Of a stretch of 64,000 nucleotides of DNA, positions 1 to 7,910 are shown one piece after another (position 1 is the stretch's first letter; each line of letters begins with the position of its first letter). The notes under the pieces are model-generated. The model was not told where the DNA came from. It ran no database searches and worked only from the letters and a program-made list of their open reading frames with translations. The stretch is from VRUE01 sp963732225 (GTDB lineage: Bacteria; Actinomycetota; Thermoleophilia; Solirubrobacterales; 70-9), in the NCBI GenBank assembly GCA_963732225.1, contig CAVSYR010000002.1, positions 372,001-436,000 of the forward strand, given 5' to 3'. A program made the position numbers and the translations under genes.

Positions 1-1
1 G

Positions 2-424
2 AAGATCTCCAAGACCAATGCGGTCACCTCGATCATGGGCCACGATCTGCCCGCCGAGAGCGTCCACGTCGGACCCTCCGACTACGTGCCCTGGCTGACT
101 GACCGCAAGTGGGCGCACATCCGGCTCGAGGGCAAAGCCTTCGGCGACGTGCCGCTCAACGTCGAGCTCAAGCTCGAGGTCTGGGACTCGCCCAACTCGG
201 CCGGCGTCGTGATCGACGCGGTGCGGCTGATCAAGCTGGCGCTCAACAATGGCATCGCCGGCCAGCTCGACGGTCCCTCCAGCTACCTGATGAAGTCGCC
301 GCACTCGCAGCGTCCCGACGATGAAGCGCGCGAACAGACCGAGGAGTTCATCGCGGCCAACGCGCGCGGCAAGTCGCGGGCGGCAAAGAAGACGGCCGAC
401 GCGGCGAACAAGGCCAAGGCTTAG
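2..424 (+). CDS. ino1: Inositol-3-phosphate synthase, C-terminal part (5' truncated by window edge)
   Basis: The open frame runs in from the window edge and ends at TAG 422-424. It carries the conserved C-terminal block of myo-inositol-1-phosphate synthase: a GHDLPAESVHVGPSDYVPW segment, a KLEVWDSPNSAGVVIDAVR segment and an MKSPHSQ motif. The enzyme converts glucose 6-phosphate to inositol 3-phosphate with NAD; in actinobacteria this feeds phosphatidylinositol and mycothiol. The last 25 or so residues are a lysine/alanine-rich tail beyond the family core. The ATG at 35 is internal to the family domain and is not the start. A terminator hairpin follows directly. Confidence 0.9.
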   Translation, partial: KISKTNAVTSIMGHDLPAESVHVGPSDYVPWLTDRKWAHIRLEGKAFGDVPLNVELKLEVWDSPNSAGVVIDAVRLIKLALNNGIAGQLDGPSSYLMKSPHSQRPDDEAREQTEEFIAANARGKSRAAKKTADAANKAKA

Positions 425-427
425 CTG

Positions 428-449
428 AGAGCCCGCCTCGGCGGGCTCT
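428..449 (+). terminator. Rho-independent terminator after ino1
   Basis: The arms agagcccgcc (428-437) and ggcgggctct (440-449) are perfect reverse complements. A CTCG tetraloop forms if the innermost pair stays open. It sits 3 nt after the ino1 stop. Only two T residues follow, so it is a short-tailed terminator as is common in high-GC bacteria. Confidence 0.75.
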
Positions 450-463
450 TATGCTGCTCCCCT

Positions 464-1741
464 GTGCCGGCTGAGCGCCTCTCGATAGTCCAGGTCACGC
501 CTCACCGGCGTGGCACCGAGAACCCCGTCAACCGCTACGTCAAGCGGGTCTCGGAGGAGTTGGAGCGCCGCGGCCACAGCGTGCGGGTCGCCGGCGTCGG
601 CGATCAGGTCAAAAAGCTGCTGCGGGCCTCTTCCGCGGACATCGTCCATGTCCACGACCCGTTCGCCCCGCGCGTCTCCTCGACTGCGCTGCGCAACTCC
701 TCGGCGCTCAACGTCGCCACCTTCCACGCGCCCCAGGAGCGGCTGCTCTCGACCCAGGTGGCACGACCGCTGGTTGAGATCTTCTTCGGCCGCCTCGATG
801 CTCGCACGGTGGCCTCGTCTGCGACGGGGAAGCTGCTGGAGCGCTACTTCCCGGCTTCTTATGAGCTGGTCGAACCGGGTGGGGACGGGCGCGAGTGGTC
901 CCGGGTCGCCGAGGAGCTCGAGGCGATCTACCTGCGCCTGGCCGCGCGGCGCCACGATCCGACCGGCAACGAAGCGGTGCGTCGGCGTATCGCCAAGCGG
1001 CCGCTGATCGAGGTCGACCTGCACATGCACACCGACCACTCGCCCGATTGCGCGACCCCGGTCGAGGTGTTGCTGGAGACGGCGCGCGACCGCGGCCTCG
1101 GCGCGATCGCGATCACCGACCACAACGAGGTCTCAGGGGCGCTGGAGGCGCGTCGCATCGCCGAGGGGATGGGTGACATCAAGGTGATCGTCGCCGAGGA
1201 GGTGAAGACGGCCGAGCAGGGTGAGGTGATCGGGCTCTTTCTCGAGGAGAAGATCCCCAAGGGGATGACGATGGCGGAGACGATCGCGGCGATCCGCGCC
1301 CAGGGCGGCTTGGTCTACGTGCCGCATCCCTTCGACCGCTTCCACTCGGTGCCCGACTACGAGCACCTGCTCGACATGGTCGAGGAGATCGACGTGCTCG
1401 AGGTCTTCAACCCGCGCGTCGCCCTGACCGCCTTCAACGAGGAGGCCGAACGCTTCGCCAGCAAGTACCGGATCGTGCCGGGCGCGGGCTCCGACAGCCA
1501 CGTCGCCCAGGGACTGGGCAGCGTGCGGGTGCGGATCCACGACTTCGAGGGGCCCGAGGAGTTCCTCGAGGCGATGCGCGACGCCGACATCACCCGCAAG
1601 CACAAGAACCTGGTCTACGTGCAGACGCTGAAGCTGCTGCAGACGGCGGGCCGGCCGAAGGCGCCCAAACGCAGCGTTCCCGACGCCAAGCCGGTGCGCG
1701 GCGGCCGTCCGCGCAAACGCCGACCGGCGAGCAAGAGCTGA
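464..1741 (+). CDS. Glycosyltransferase-4-like N-domain fused to a PHP metal-dependent hydrolase
   Basis: GTG start, 425 aa. Residues 1-150 look like the N-terminal Rossmann half of a GT4 glycosyltransferase (SIVQVTPHRRGTENP, ADIVHVHDPF, NVATFHAP). The nucleotide-sugar-binding second half is missing and a short helical linker takes its place. Residues 182-370 are a PHP domain with the metal-ligand motifs H187-M-H189, D219-H220, H288 (PHPFDRFH) and D344-S-H346. PHP domains hydrolyse phosphoesters, so the likely activity is a phosphatase or phosphodiesterase on an unknown substrate. The C-terminus is basic (RPRKRRPASKS). The gene shares one base with the start of the downstream gene, so the two are probably co-translated. 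The fusion is clear; the function is inference. Confidence 0.75.
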   Translation: MPAERLSIVQVTPHRRGTENPVNRYVKRVSEELERRGHSVRVAGVGDQVKKLLRASSADIVHVHDPFAPRVSSTALRNSSALNVATFHAPQERLLSTQVARPLVEIFFGRLDARTVASSATGKLLERYFPASYELVEPGGDGREWSRVAEELEAIYLRLAARRHDPTGNEAVRRRIAKRPLIEVDLHMHTDHSPDCATPVEVLLETARDRGLGAIAITDHNEVSGALEARRIAEGMGDIKVIVAEEVKTAEQGEVIGLFLEEKIPKGMTMAETIAAIRAQGGLVYVPHPFDRFHSVPDYEHLLDMVEEIDVLEVFNPRVALTAFNEEAERFASKYRIVPGAGSDSHVAQGLGSVRVRIHDFEGPEEFLEAMRDADITRKHKNLVYVQTLKLLQTAGRPKAPKRSVPDAKPVRGGRPRKRRPASKS

Positions 1742-2406
1742 TGCAGGCGGGGCGGGCGAGAGGAGGCGAGGCGGCCTCGTCAAAGAGAGCGCCCAGCCCC
1801 ATGCCCACCACCGACGACGAGATCAAGGAGAAGTACCTCGAGCGCGCGATCCGCGAGCTCAACCAGCTGACCCACGATCTCCAGTCCTGCCCCCACTGCC
1901 CGCGCGGCAAGCTGATGCCGGTGCTCGGCTCCGGCCACCCGCAGGCGGACGTCTTCATGCTCAAGCACGCTCCCGCGGCGGCCGAGATCGAAGAGGGCGT
2001 CGCCTTCTACGGTCGCGCCGGCAACGCGCTGATGAAGAGCTTCAAGCGGCTTGGCATCGACCCGATCGTGGTCTACGGGACCCTCTGCGTGAAGTGCCCG
2101 ATCGCCGAGCCCGACCTCGCCGCCGAGCCCTGCATGCGCCGCGTGGTCGAAGAGATCGCGATCGTGCAGCCGAAGATCGTCGTCGTCATGGGCGAGCCCG
2201 CCCTGCGCGTGCTCAACAACCTGCACGTGCCGCTCTCGCGCCCGATCGAGCCGCGCGAGGGAGAGATCCAGGCCTTCACCCCTACCGTCGACGCGCTCTA
2301 CACCCCCGACATTGACGATTCGCTCGACGAAGAAGACGCCAAGGCCCGCTTCTGGCGCTCCTTCAAGATGCTCGGCGAGTGGTATGAGGACCTGCCGCCG
2401 TACTGA
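1741..2406 (+). CDS. Uracil-DNA glycosylase superfamily protein, motif-divergent
   Basis: 221 aa from the ATG at 1741 that overlaps the upstream stop; an internal ATG at 1801 would give 201 aa and matches the usual family N-terminus better. It shows the family-4 layout: a C50-x2-C53 pair near the start, C116/C119 and C131 as further candidate iron-sulfur ligands, and a GRAGN segment. The catalytic GEAPG motif is replaced by KHAPAAAE, and the late HP(S/A) motif is replaced near TPDIDDSL. The fold therefore looks like a UDG, but DNA-glycosylase activity is doubtful. Coupled with the PHP fusion gene upstream. Confidence 0.7.
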   Translation: MQAGRARGGEAASSKRAPSPMPTTDDEIKEKYLERAIRELNQLTHDLQSCPHCPRGKLMPVLGSGHPQADVFMLKHAPAAAEIEEGVAFYGRAGNALMKSFKRLGIDPIVVYGTLCVKCPIAEPDLAAEPCMRRVVEEIAIVQPKIVVVMGEPALRVLNNLHVPLSRPIEPREGEIQAFTPTVDALYTPDIDDSLDEEDAKARFWRSFKMLGEWYEDLPPY

Positions 2407-2421
2407 CGCCGCAACGGATGT

Positions 2422-2769
2422 TTAGCCGCCGCCGCTGCGCTTGATCCAGCGGTTGCCCTGGCGGCAGGTAAACGATTCTCCCTCGCCAGGGAAAAGGCCG
2501 TGACACGACCAGCGGCCCACCTCGACTGTCTTGTAACAGCCTCGGAACGACCGGCTGGGAGGGCAGTTCGACTTGCGGACTGCCACTGCGGTGATCCTCT
2601 GAGCGCTCCGGCACTTGACGCCCAAGGAGGTGAGGCTTGAAGCCCCATCGTCTGTGCAGGTTCGTGAGGTGAGATGCCCGTTGCGCCCCGATGCGATGGC
2701 GGCGGTGGCTGCCAGAAGCACCGCAACGGCGACACAAAGAACCCCCAGTTTTCCTTGCACGTTCAGCAT
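2422..2769 (-). CDS. Small secreted six-cysteine protein, hypothetical
   Basis: 115 aa. It starts with a clear signal peptide (LGVLCVAVAVLLAATAAIASG) followed by a mature part of about 85 residues. The mature part has six cysteines (RTC, VKC, NCP, GCY, SCH, TCR), enough for three disulfides, and ends in a basic tail. It is probably exported and disulfide-stabilised. I do not recognise a named family. It stands alone on the minus strand, convergent with the UDG-like gene, with a 25-nt gap to the LLM gene that follows on the same strand. Confidence 0.6.
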   Translation of the reverse strand: MLNVQGKLGVLCVAVAVLLAATAAIASGRNGHLTSRTCTDDGASSLTSLGVKCRSAQRITAVAVRKSNCPPSRSFRGCYKTVEVGRWSCHGLFPGEGESFTCRQGNRWIKRSGGG

Positions 2770-2794
2770 GAGACGTCAGGCTAGACCGGTGACC

Positions 2795-3595
2795 TCAACG
2801 GTGGGGGTCAGGGGCGGCGGCTTCGGCGACCGCGGTCATCGGCTCGACCTTGGCGCTGGCCAGGCCCCTGACGACGATCGTGTCGAGAGCGGTGTAGGCG
2901 TCTAGCTTCTGCTGGGTGTCCGAGGCGTCGCTGGCGGCGACGCCGACGGTGCCCTCGGGCTCGGCGAGGCGGTCGAAGTGGTTGCGGTAGCCGGCATGGA
3001 GGTCGCGGTAGAAGGACTCCTCCTTGGCCAGGCGCTCGGCGGCGTCGGGGCCGACTGCCGTGCGGACGTAGCCGAAGACGGGCGGGGCGGGGCGGCCGGC
3101 CTCCTGGGCGCCGGCCTCGACCTTGGCGCGGGCGCCGGCGGCGAACTCGGGGGTCATCCAGTTGAAGAAGACGCCGTCGAACTCGGCCCCGGCAAGGGCG
3201 CACATCTTCGGGCCCATCGCGGCGAGGACGAGGCGGACGCCGGGCAGCTTCTCGCGCAGCTCCGGCAACGACTCGCGCATCCGCGTCAGCGGCTTCTCGG
3301 AGAAGCCAGCGCCGACGCCGAGCCAGAGGTGCGAGCGGTCGAGGCCGAGCCGCTCGATGTCGGCGGCGATCGTCTCCGGCGGTGTGCGGTCGAGCGCGAT
3401 CACGGCGACACCGAGATCGAGGCCGGGCGCGGCCGTGCCGAACTCGGCAAGCGTCTCCAGCCCTTTGGCGCCAGGATGGTCGTTCGACCACATCGAGCCG
3501 TAGCCGAGCTCCGCGCAGCGCTCGGCTAGCGGGCGTGCGACCTCAGGGTCCAGTCCTGCCGCAACTCCGAAGCCTTTGCCTTTCCCGCCGCTCAT
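2795..3595 (-). CDS. LLM-class (luciferase-like) F420/flavin-dependent oxidoreductase
   Basis: 266 aa, ATG start. The sequence has the luciferase-like TIM-barrel signature: CAELGYGSMWSNDH, DLGVAVIALDRTPPETIAADIERL, HLWLGVGAGF, and a C-terminal TIVVRGLAS strand. It also has the usual MGPKMCALAG and DGVFFNWMTPE segments. Members of this class in actinobacteria usually use F420; the substrate cannot be read. It is shorter than the typical 300-340 aa. It is transcribed divergently from the coiled-coil gene at 3697. Confidence 0.8.
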   Translation of the reverse strand: MSGGKGKGFGVAAGLDPEVARPLAERCAELGYGSMWSNDHPGAKGLETLAEFGTAAPGLDLGVAVIALDRTPPETIAADIERLGLDRSHLWLGVGAGFSEKPLTRMRESLPELREKLPGVRLVLAAMGPKMCALAGAEFDGVFFNWMTPEFAAGARAKVEAGAQEAGRPAPPVFGYVRTAVGPDAAERLAKEESFYRDLHAGYRNHFDRLAEPEGTVGVAASDASDTQQKLDAYTALDTIVVRGLASAKVEPMTAVAEAAAPDPHR

Positions 3596-3696
3596 TGCGC
3601 GAAAGCCTATTGCCTGGCTTTCGGGTGGAAGCTGTGACGAATCCCCAATCTCAGATCAACCACAGACAACACATTTCGGGCTAGCCTGGCATCATC

Positions 3697-4134
3697 GTGG
3701 AGGCGATGGTCAAGGAATGGACAGACGCGCGGCTCGATGACCTCAGCAAAGGCATCGACCGCGGCTTCAAGCAGGTCGACCAGCGCTTCGGGCAAGTCGA
3801 TCATCGCTTCGACCGAGTTGAAGGCGAAATCAAGAGTGTCCGCCAGGAGATGGGGAATGAATTTGCGGCGCTACGCGGTGAGATAAACGGGGTCCGGAAA
3901 GAAATCGGCGGCGTTCGCGGCGAGATAGCCGGAGTGCGGGGAGAAATCGGCGGCGTACGCGGTGAGCTTGGGGACGTGCGGAAAGAGATCGGCGGCGTGC
4001 GCGGCGAGATAGGCGGCGTGCGGAAAGAGATCAACGGTGTCCAGCGCACCATGGTCTTCGGCGCGATCGCGATGACCGGCGCGATCCTCACCGGCTTCGC
4101 CGGCATCTGCGGCCTGATCGCAACTCAGCTCTAG
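3697..4134 (+). CDS. Coiled-coil heptad-repeat protein with C-terminal membrane anchor
   Basis: 145 aa from GTG 3697; the ATG at 3706 is an alternative start. Residues 1-55 are helical with RFGQVDHRFDRVEGEI-type heptads. Residues 60-115 are eight exact-length heptads of the form RGEIGGV or RKEIGGV. The last 28 residues are one hydrophobic helix (VFGAIAMTGAILTGFAGICGLIA). This predicts a tail-anchored parallel coiled coil. Similar hydrophobic-tailed coils are often annotated DUF1640-like or phage-tail-fibre-like, but no function can be assigned. Confidence 0.65.
   Translation: MEAMVKEWTDARLDDLSKGIDRGFKQVDQRFGQVDHRFDRVEGEIKSVRQEMGNEFAALRGEINGVRKEIGGVRGEIAGVRGEIGGVRGELGDVRKEIGGVRGEIGGVRKEINGVQRTMVFGAIAMTGAILTGFAGICGLIATQL
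3874..4041 (+). repeat. Eight tandem 21-bp units encoding heptads
   Basis: Eight in-frame 21-nt units of the form (c)gcggcgagatcggcggcgt encode R-(G/K)-E-(I/L)-(G/N/A)-(G/D)-V. The units differ mainly at third codon positions, so the array is old enough to have drifted yet still keeps exact length. Arrays like this commonly vary in copy number between strains. Confidence 0.8.
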
Positions 4135-4137
4135 TGC

Positions 4138-5484
4138 TTAGAGCTCCTTCTCCAGCAGCGCCACGCACTCGATGTGCGGGGTCTGGGGGAACATGTCGAC
4201 CGGCTTGACGCGGCGCAGCTTGTAGCCGGCCTCGACCATCTGGGCGGCATTGGGGGCCAGGGTGGTCGGGTTGCAGGAGACGTAGACGATCTTCTTCGCC
4301 TCGCACTCGAGCACGCGGCGGACGATCTTTTGCGAGAGGCCGGCGCGGGGCGGGTCGATGATTACGACGTCGGGTTTGCCGGCCCTCTCGATCAGCGGGC
4401 GCACGCCGGTGCGGGCGCTGCCTGCCATGAAGTGGGCGTTCTCGATCTTGTTCTGCTCGGCATTGCGCTCGGCATCGCGGATCGCCTCGGGGACGATCTC
4501 CAGGCCCCAGACCTCACCCGCGTGCTTGGCCATCGTCAGGCCGATCGTGCCGATGCCGCAGTAGAGGTCGAAGACGCGCTCTTTGCCGCTGAGCCCGGCG
4601 AACTCAGCGGCGACCGAGTAGAGCCGCTCGGCCATCTCGGTGTTGGTCTGGAAGAAAGCGCCGTGCGACATCTCCAGCTTCAGGTCGAAGAGCTCCTCGC
4701 GCAGGCGTTCCTCGCCAAGTGCACCGGTCGGCCCGTCGGTGCCGCCCGAGTCACCCTCGATCGCCGTGTGCAGGTCGACCGGCGGTTTCGGGAAGCGCGC
4801 TGCCGAGGTAACCAGGCGGGTTTGGATCTGGCCCGTGCGCCAGCCCTCGCGCACGATCAGGTTGCGCAGCACCCCGGTCCGCTCGCGGCCGTCGTAGGCG
4901 GGGACCGACTCGAGCCGGGCCCACTCGCGGACCGCGTTGCGCGCCGCGTTGCCGCGCTCGGAGGCGAGCTGGCAGTCGTCGACGTCGACGATCAGGTCCC
5001 AGCGACCGCGGGCGTGGAAACCGAGGATCGCCTCGCCGTCGCGATCGCCGAAGGAATACTCGAGCTTGTTGCGGTAGCGCCACTGCTCACTCGCCGGCTC
5101 GATCGGCTCCAGCTCGAAGCCGTCGAGTCCGCCGATCCGCCGCAGCGCCTCCTCGACCTGGGCGCTCTTCTCGGTCAGCTGGCGCGCGTACTCGAGTCCC
5201 TGCCAAGGGGCGCCTGGGCAGGGCTCGCCCTCGTGAGTGCAGCGGTCGGCGATGCGCTCGGCACCGGGACTGAGCAACTCCACCGTACGGGCCTCGGCGA
5301 AGCGCTTCTTCGCTTTCGTGATCTCGACCCGAACCCGGTCGCCCGGCAGAGCGCCAGCGACGAAGACGACCAGCCCATCCGCCCGCGCCAGCCCGCGCCC
5401 GCCGAAGGCGAGCGAGTCGATCTCTACCTCGAGCTGCTCACCCCGATGGCGGCGCGCCGGTGCCTCACCGGTGGCTTGCTCCAC
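4138..5484 (-). CDS. rlmD: 23S rRNA (uracil-5-)-methyltransferase, RlmD/TrmA family
   Basis: 448 aa. A TRAM domain (about residues 14-70) is followed by a Rossmann methyltransferase domain. The SAM motif is FDLYCGIGTIGL, the DPPRAGL motif is present, and the nucleophile-bearing VSCNPTT is near the end. The family transfers a methyl group to C5 of uridine in 23S rRNA or tRNA. The iron-sulfur ligands seen in E. coli RlmD (C81, C87, C90, C162) are only partly kept: C82, C89 and C171 are present but the CGGC motif reads CPGAP. The stop of the upstream lysine-rich gene shares one base with this start, so the two form an operon. Assignment as RlmD rather than another TrmA paralog is uncertain. Confidence 0.8.
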   Translation of the reverse strand: MEQATGEAPARRHRGEQLEVEIDSLAFGGRGLARADGLVVFVAGALPGDRVRVEITKAKKRFAEARTVELLSPGAERIADRCTHEGEPCPGAPWQGLEYARQLTEKSAQVEEALRRIGGLDGFELEPIEPASEQWRYRNKLEYSFGDRDGEAILGFHARGRWDLIVDVDDCQLASERGNAARNAVREWARLESVPAYDGRERTGVLRNLIVREGWRTGQIQTRLVTSAARFPKPPVDLHTAIEGDSGGTDGPTGALGEERLREELFDLKLEMSHGAFFQTNTEMAERLYSVAAEFAGLSGKERVFDLYCGIGTIGLTMAKHAGEVWGLEIVPEAIRDAERNAEQNKIENAHFMAGSARTGVRPLIERAGKPDVVIIDPPRAGLSQKIVRRVLECEAKKIVYVSCNPTTLAPNAAQMVEAGYKLRRVKPVDMFPQTPHIECVALLEKEL

Positions 5485-5957
5485 TAGGGAAGTTTCTTAC
5501 GGGCGCGCCGTGCGGCCTGCGTCGCCTGTTTACGCACTGGCTCGGCTCGGCCGCCAACCTCGCGGCGCGCCTGTTTGACCAGTCGTTCAAGTTCTTTGAG
5601 CAGGGAGTCGGTCTGGCGGCGGCCCTTTTTGACCAGTTCGGAGAGCATTTTCTCGGCGTCGCTGCGGGTCATCCGGCCGCGTTTAACGGCGTCGTCAACG
5701 ACCTCCTGCAGGCGGTCGCGGCTGACGGTTACGTTGCGCTCGAGGCTTTCGCGGAACTGCTCGACGCTCTTGTCGAGCCCCGTGGTCGTGGCTTTGCTCG
5801 CCGCCTTTTTGGCTTTCGCTTTTTTCGCAGCGGGCTTTTTAGCCGCGGCTTTTTTCGGCGCTGCTTTTTTGGCGGCCGGTTTTTTGGCTCGCGCGCCGGC
5901 TTTGGCTTTTTTCGTCGCTTTGCCGGTTGACTGTTTTTTCGCGGCCATTTCCGTCAT
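5484..5957 (-). CDS. Lysine/alanine-rich histone H1-like or phasin-like protein
   Basis: 157 aa. Residues 5-55 are a low-complexity AAKK/PAKK tail like that of bacterial histone H1 homologues (HctA/AlgP/PhaF type). Residues 60-135 form long amphipathic helices (KSVEQFRESLERNVTVSRDR, ELVKKGRRQTDSLLKELERL). The two-part build suggests a nucleoid- or granule-associated protein with a DNA-binding basic tail. An ATG three codons in (5948) is an alternative start. It overlaps the rRNA methyltransferase gene by one base. Confidence 0.65.
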   Translation of the reverse strand: MTEMAAKKQSTGKATKKAKAGARAKKPAAKKAAPKKAAAKKPAAKKAKAKKAASKATTTGLDKSVEQFRESLERNVTVSRDRLQEVVDDAVKRGRMTRSDAEKMLSELVKKGRRQTDSLLKELERLVKQARREVGGRAEPVRKQATQAARRARKKLP

Positions 5958-6019
5958 CGCCTCCTGGTCGTTTGGGCGGGTGTTCCCGCCTGACTATCGC
6001 ACTCCTGCAGTTCAGACGA

Positions 6020-6844
6020 CTACGGGCCACCCGTTTTGAAGCGAGCCTCGACCGGGGTGTGGTCGGAGAGGCGGAGCCGCAGGCCGTCACGGGTGAGCTC
6101 GCGACGCTCGGGTGGCCAGGCGGTCGAGGGTTCGACGATCTCGAGATTGCGAGCAAGCAGGTGGTCGATTGCACGCGGATGGGTCGGCGCGTCGAGTCCG
6201 AAGCGCTCGCGCAGGGCCTCGAAGGCAGCGGGGTCCTCGGCGGGCCGCAGGTTGAGGTCGCCGCCGAAGAGCAGCGGCGAATCTCCCGCCCACTCGGTTG
6301 CCGCCTCGGCGGCGAGCAGGACATCGGCTGTGGCGAGGTCCGGCCGGTCATTGGTTGCGTGCAGGTTGGCGACGCATAGGTCGGCGCCTTCGCCGAGCGC
6401 GATGCGGGTGAACGCCATCGACCGTCGCTCCGGTCGCCCCTCGTGGATCGCCAGCTCACGCCGCTCCGCAACCTTGCCGCTGCGGATCAAGGTCAGGTTC
6501 GAGCCGCCCTCGCCCGAGGCGATCAGGTCTGGATTGCGGCGGGCGATGAAGGTGCGCAAGGGGCTTAGCGAGTTGCGTGAGGTGGGGACTCGGTGCGCCT
6601 CGGCGCCGCACGCCTCGGCGAGGGGAGCGGCGTATCGGGGCGGGCACTCCTGCAGTAGGGCGACGTCCCACGCGGCAGTCGCGAGCAGCTCGGCGAACTC
6701 GGCGACCAGCTCGCGGTTGACCTGAACGTGCGTCTCGTTTCGCTCCTCGATCCGCAGCAGCCGCGAGCGCCAGGTGAAGAGGGCCGGATCGGGCGGGAAG
6801 TCGCGGCCGTGGAAGAGGTTCCAGCTGACGGCGGTGAATTCCAC
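6020..6844 (-). CDS. Endonuclease/exonuclease/phosphatase (EEP) family protein
   Basis: 274 aa. The EEP fold motifs are in order: SWNLFHG (N-terminal Asn), LLQECP (metal Glu), CVANLHATND (catalytic His), FGGDLNLRP (Asp-x-Asn) and LSDHTPVE (final Asp-His). These are the metal and catalytic residues of the DNase I/AP-endonuclease/phosphatase superfamily. No signal peptide is visible, so it is probably cytoplasmic. Substrate unknown. It is divergent from argF. Confidence 0.8.
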   Translation of the reverse strand: MEFTAVSWNLFHGRDFPPDPALFTWRSRLLRIEERNETHVQVNRELVAEFAELLATAAWDVALLQECPPRYAAPLAEACGAEAHRVPTSRNSLSPLRTFIARRNPDLIASGEGGSNLTLIRSGKVAERRELAIHEGRPERRSMAFTRIALGEGADLCVANLHATNDRPDLATADVLLAAEAATEWAGDSPLLFGGDLNLRPAEDPAAFEALRERFGLDAPTHPRAIDHLLARNLEIVEPSTAWPPERRELTRDGLRLRLSDHTPVEARFKTGGP

Positions 6845-6921
6845 CGCCAGAGTCTGTCCGAAAACCCGCGTGTGTGGCTGGCGCGCGCCGGACCAAGCGG
6901 GACAAGGACGCAGGGAGGCCG

Positions 6922-6936
6922 AATAGCAGCGCTATT
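6922..6936. promoter_or_regulatory. AATAGC-AGC-GCTATT palindrome in the EEP/argF divergent gap
   Basis: Perfect 6-bp arms around a 3-nt centre lie in the 178-nt region between the divergent EEP and argF genes. This is a candidate operator. It does not resemble an ARG box. No regulator gene is adjacent. Confidence 0.3.
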
Positions 6937-7022
6937 TAGTCGACTGAGGACGCCGCACCGTGCCGTGTCCGCCGCCGCCAGACGTGCGCGGGGGTTGTCG
7001 GACAGACTCTAGTATCCGCTGC

Positions 7023-7907
7023 TTGAAGCGCGACTTCCTCACAGGCGAAGAGCTGGGCGCCTTCGAGCTCGGCAAGCTGCTCGATCGCGCCGCGGCGCTG
7101 AAGGCGGGACGCGGCGAGCGACTCGGCGCCGACTCGCTGGCCGGGCGCAGCATCGCGCTTGTCTTCGAGAAGCCCTCGACCCGCACGCGGATCTCTTTCG
7201 AGGTCGGGGTCGCCGAGCTCGGCGCCAACCCGATCGTGCTGCGCGGCGACGAAATGCAGCTCTCGCGTGGCGAGTCGGCCGCCGACACCGCGCGGGTGCT
7301 CTCGCGCTACGTCGACGCGATCGTGATCCGCTCCGGCTCGCACGAGCGGGTCGCCGAGTTGGCCGCCGGCGCCGAGGTCCCGGTGATCAACGCGCTGACG
7401 CCGCTCCACCATCCCTGCCAGGCACTCGCCGACCTGCTTACCCTGCGCGAGCGCCGCGGCGAGCTCGCCGGTCAGCGCCTCGCCTACGTTGGCGACGGCA
7501 ACAACGTCGCCCGCTCACTGACTATCGCCGGCGAGCTTGCCGGGGTCGAGGTCGTCGTCGCGGCGCCCGCCGGCTACCAGCTCGAGGAAGGACACGAAGC
7601 GAAACTGACCGCCGACCCGCGCGACGCCGCGGCCGGCGCCGACGCGATCTACACCGACGTCTGGGTCAGCATGGGCGATGAGGAAGAGGCGGCTCTCCGG
7701 CGTGCCGACCTGGCGCCCTTCCGGGTCGACACCGACCTGCTCGCCGCCGCCAAGGACGACGCGATCGTTCTCCACTGCCTGCCGGCGCACCCCGGTGAGG
7801 AGATCACCGCCGAGGTGCTCTACGGCGATCGCTCCGCGGTCTGGGATCAGGCCGAGAACCGCCTGCACACCCAGAAGGCCCTGCTCGAGCTGCTGCTCGC
7901 CGGCTGA
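7023..7907 (+). CDS. argF: Ornithine carbamoyltransferase
   Basis: Catalyses ornithine + carbamoyl phosphate to citrulline in arginine synthesis. The signatures are FEKPSTRTRISF (carbamoyl-phosphate binding), HPCQALADLLT, GDGNNVARSL, DVWVSMGDEEE and HCLPAHPGEEI. I place the start at TTG 7023 (LKRDFLTGEEL, matching the usual N-terminus; 294 aa). An upstream GTG at 6960 would add a proline/cysteine-rich stretch not typical of the family. A TAGTAT box at 7010-7015 ends 7 nt before the TTG, so a leaderless transcript is possible. The gene precedes lgt with a 3-nt gap. Confidence 0.93.
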   Translation: MKRDFLTGEELGAFELGKLLDRAAALKAGRGERLGADSLAGRSIALVFEKPSTRTRISFEVGVAELGANPIVLRGDEMQLSRGESAADTARVLSRYVDAIVIRSGSHERVAELAAGAEVPVINALTPLHHPCQALADLLTLRERRGELAGQRLAYVGDGNNVARSLTIAGELAGVEVVVAAPAGYQLEEGHEAKLTADPRDAAAGADAIYTDVWVSMGDEEEAALRRADLAPFRVDTDLLAAAKDDAIVLHCLPAHPGEEITAEVLYGDRSAVWDQAENRLHTQKALLELLLAG

Positions 7908-7910
7908 GCG

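Noticed and set aside
3874..4041. Regular repeats that might suggest a CRISPR array
   Set aside because: The units are contiguous 21-mers in coding frame with no spacers, so they are a protein heptad array.
4174..5487. A 437-codon plus-strand frame over the rRNA methyltransferase
   Set aside because: It is the antisense shadow of the RlmD-like gene and is rich in Asp/His/Gln/Arg low-complexity runs.
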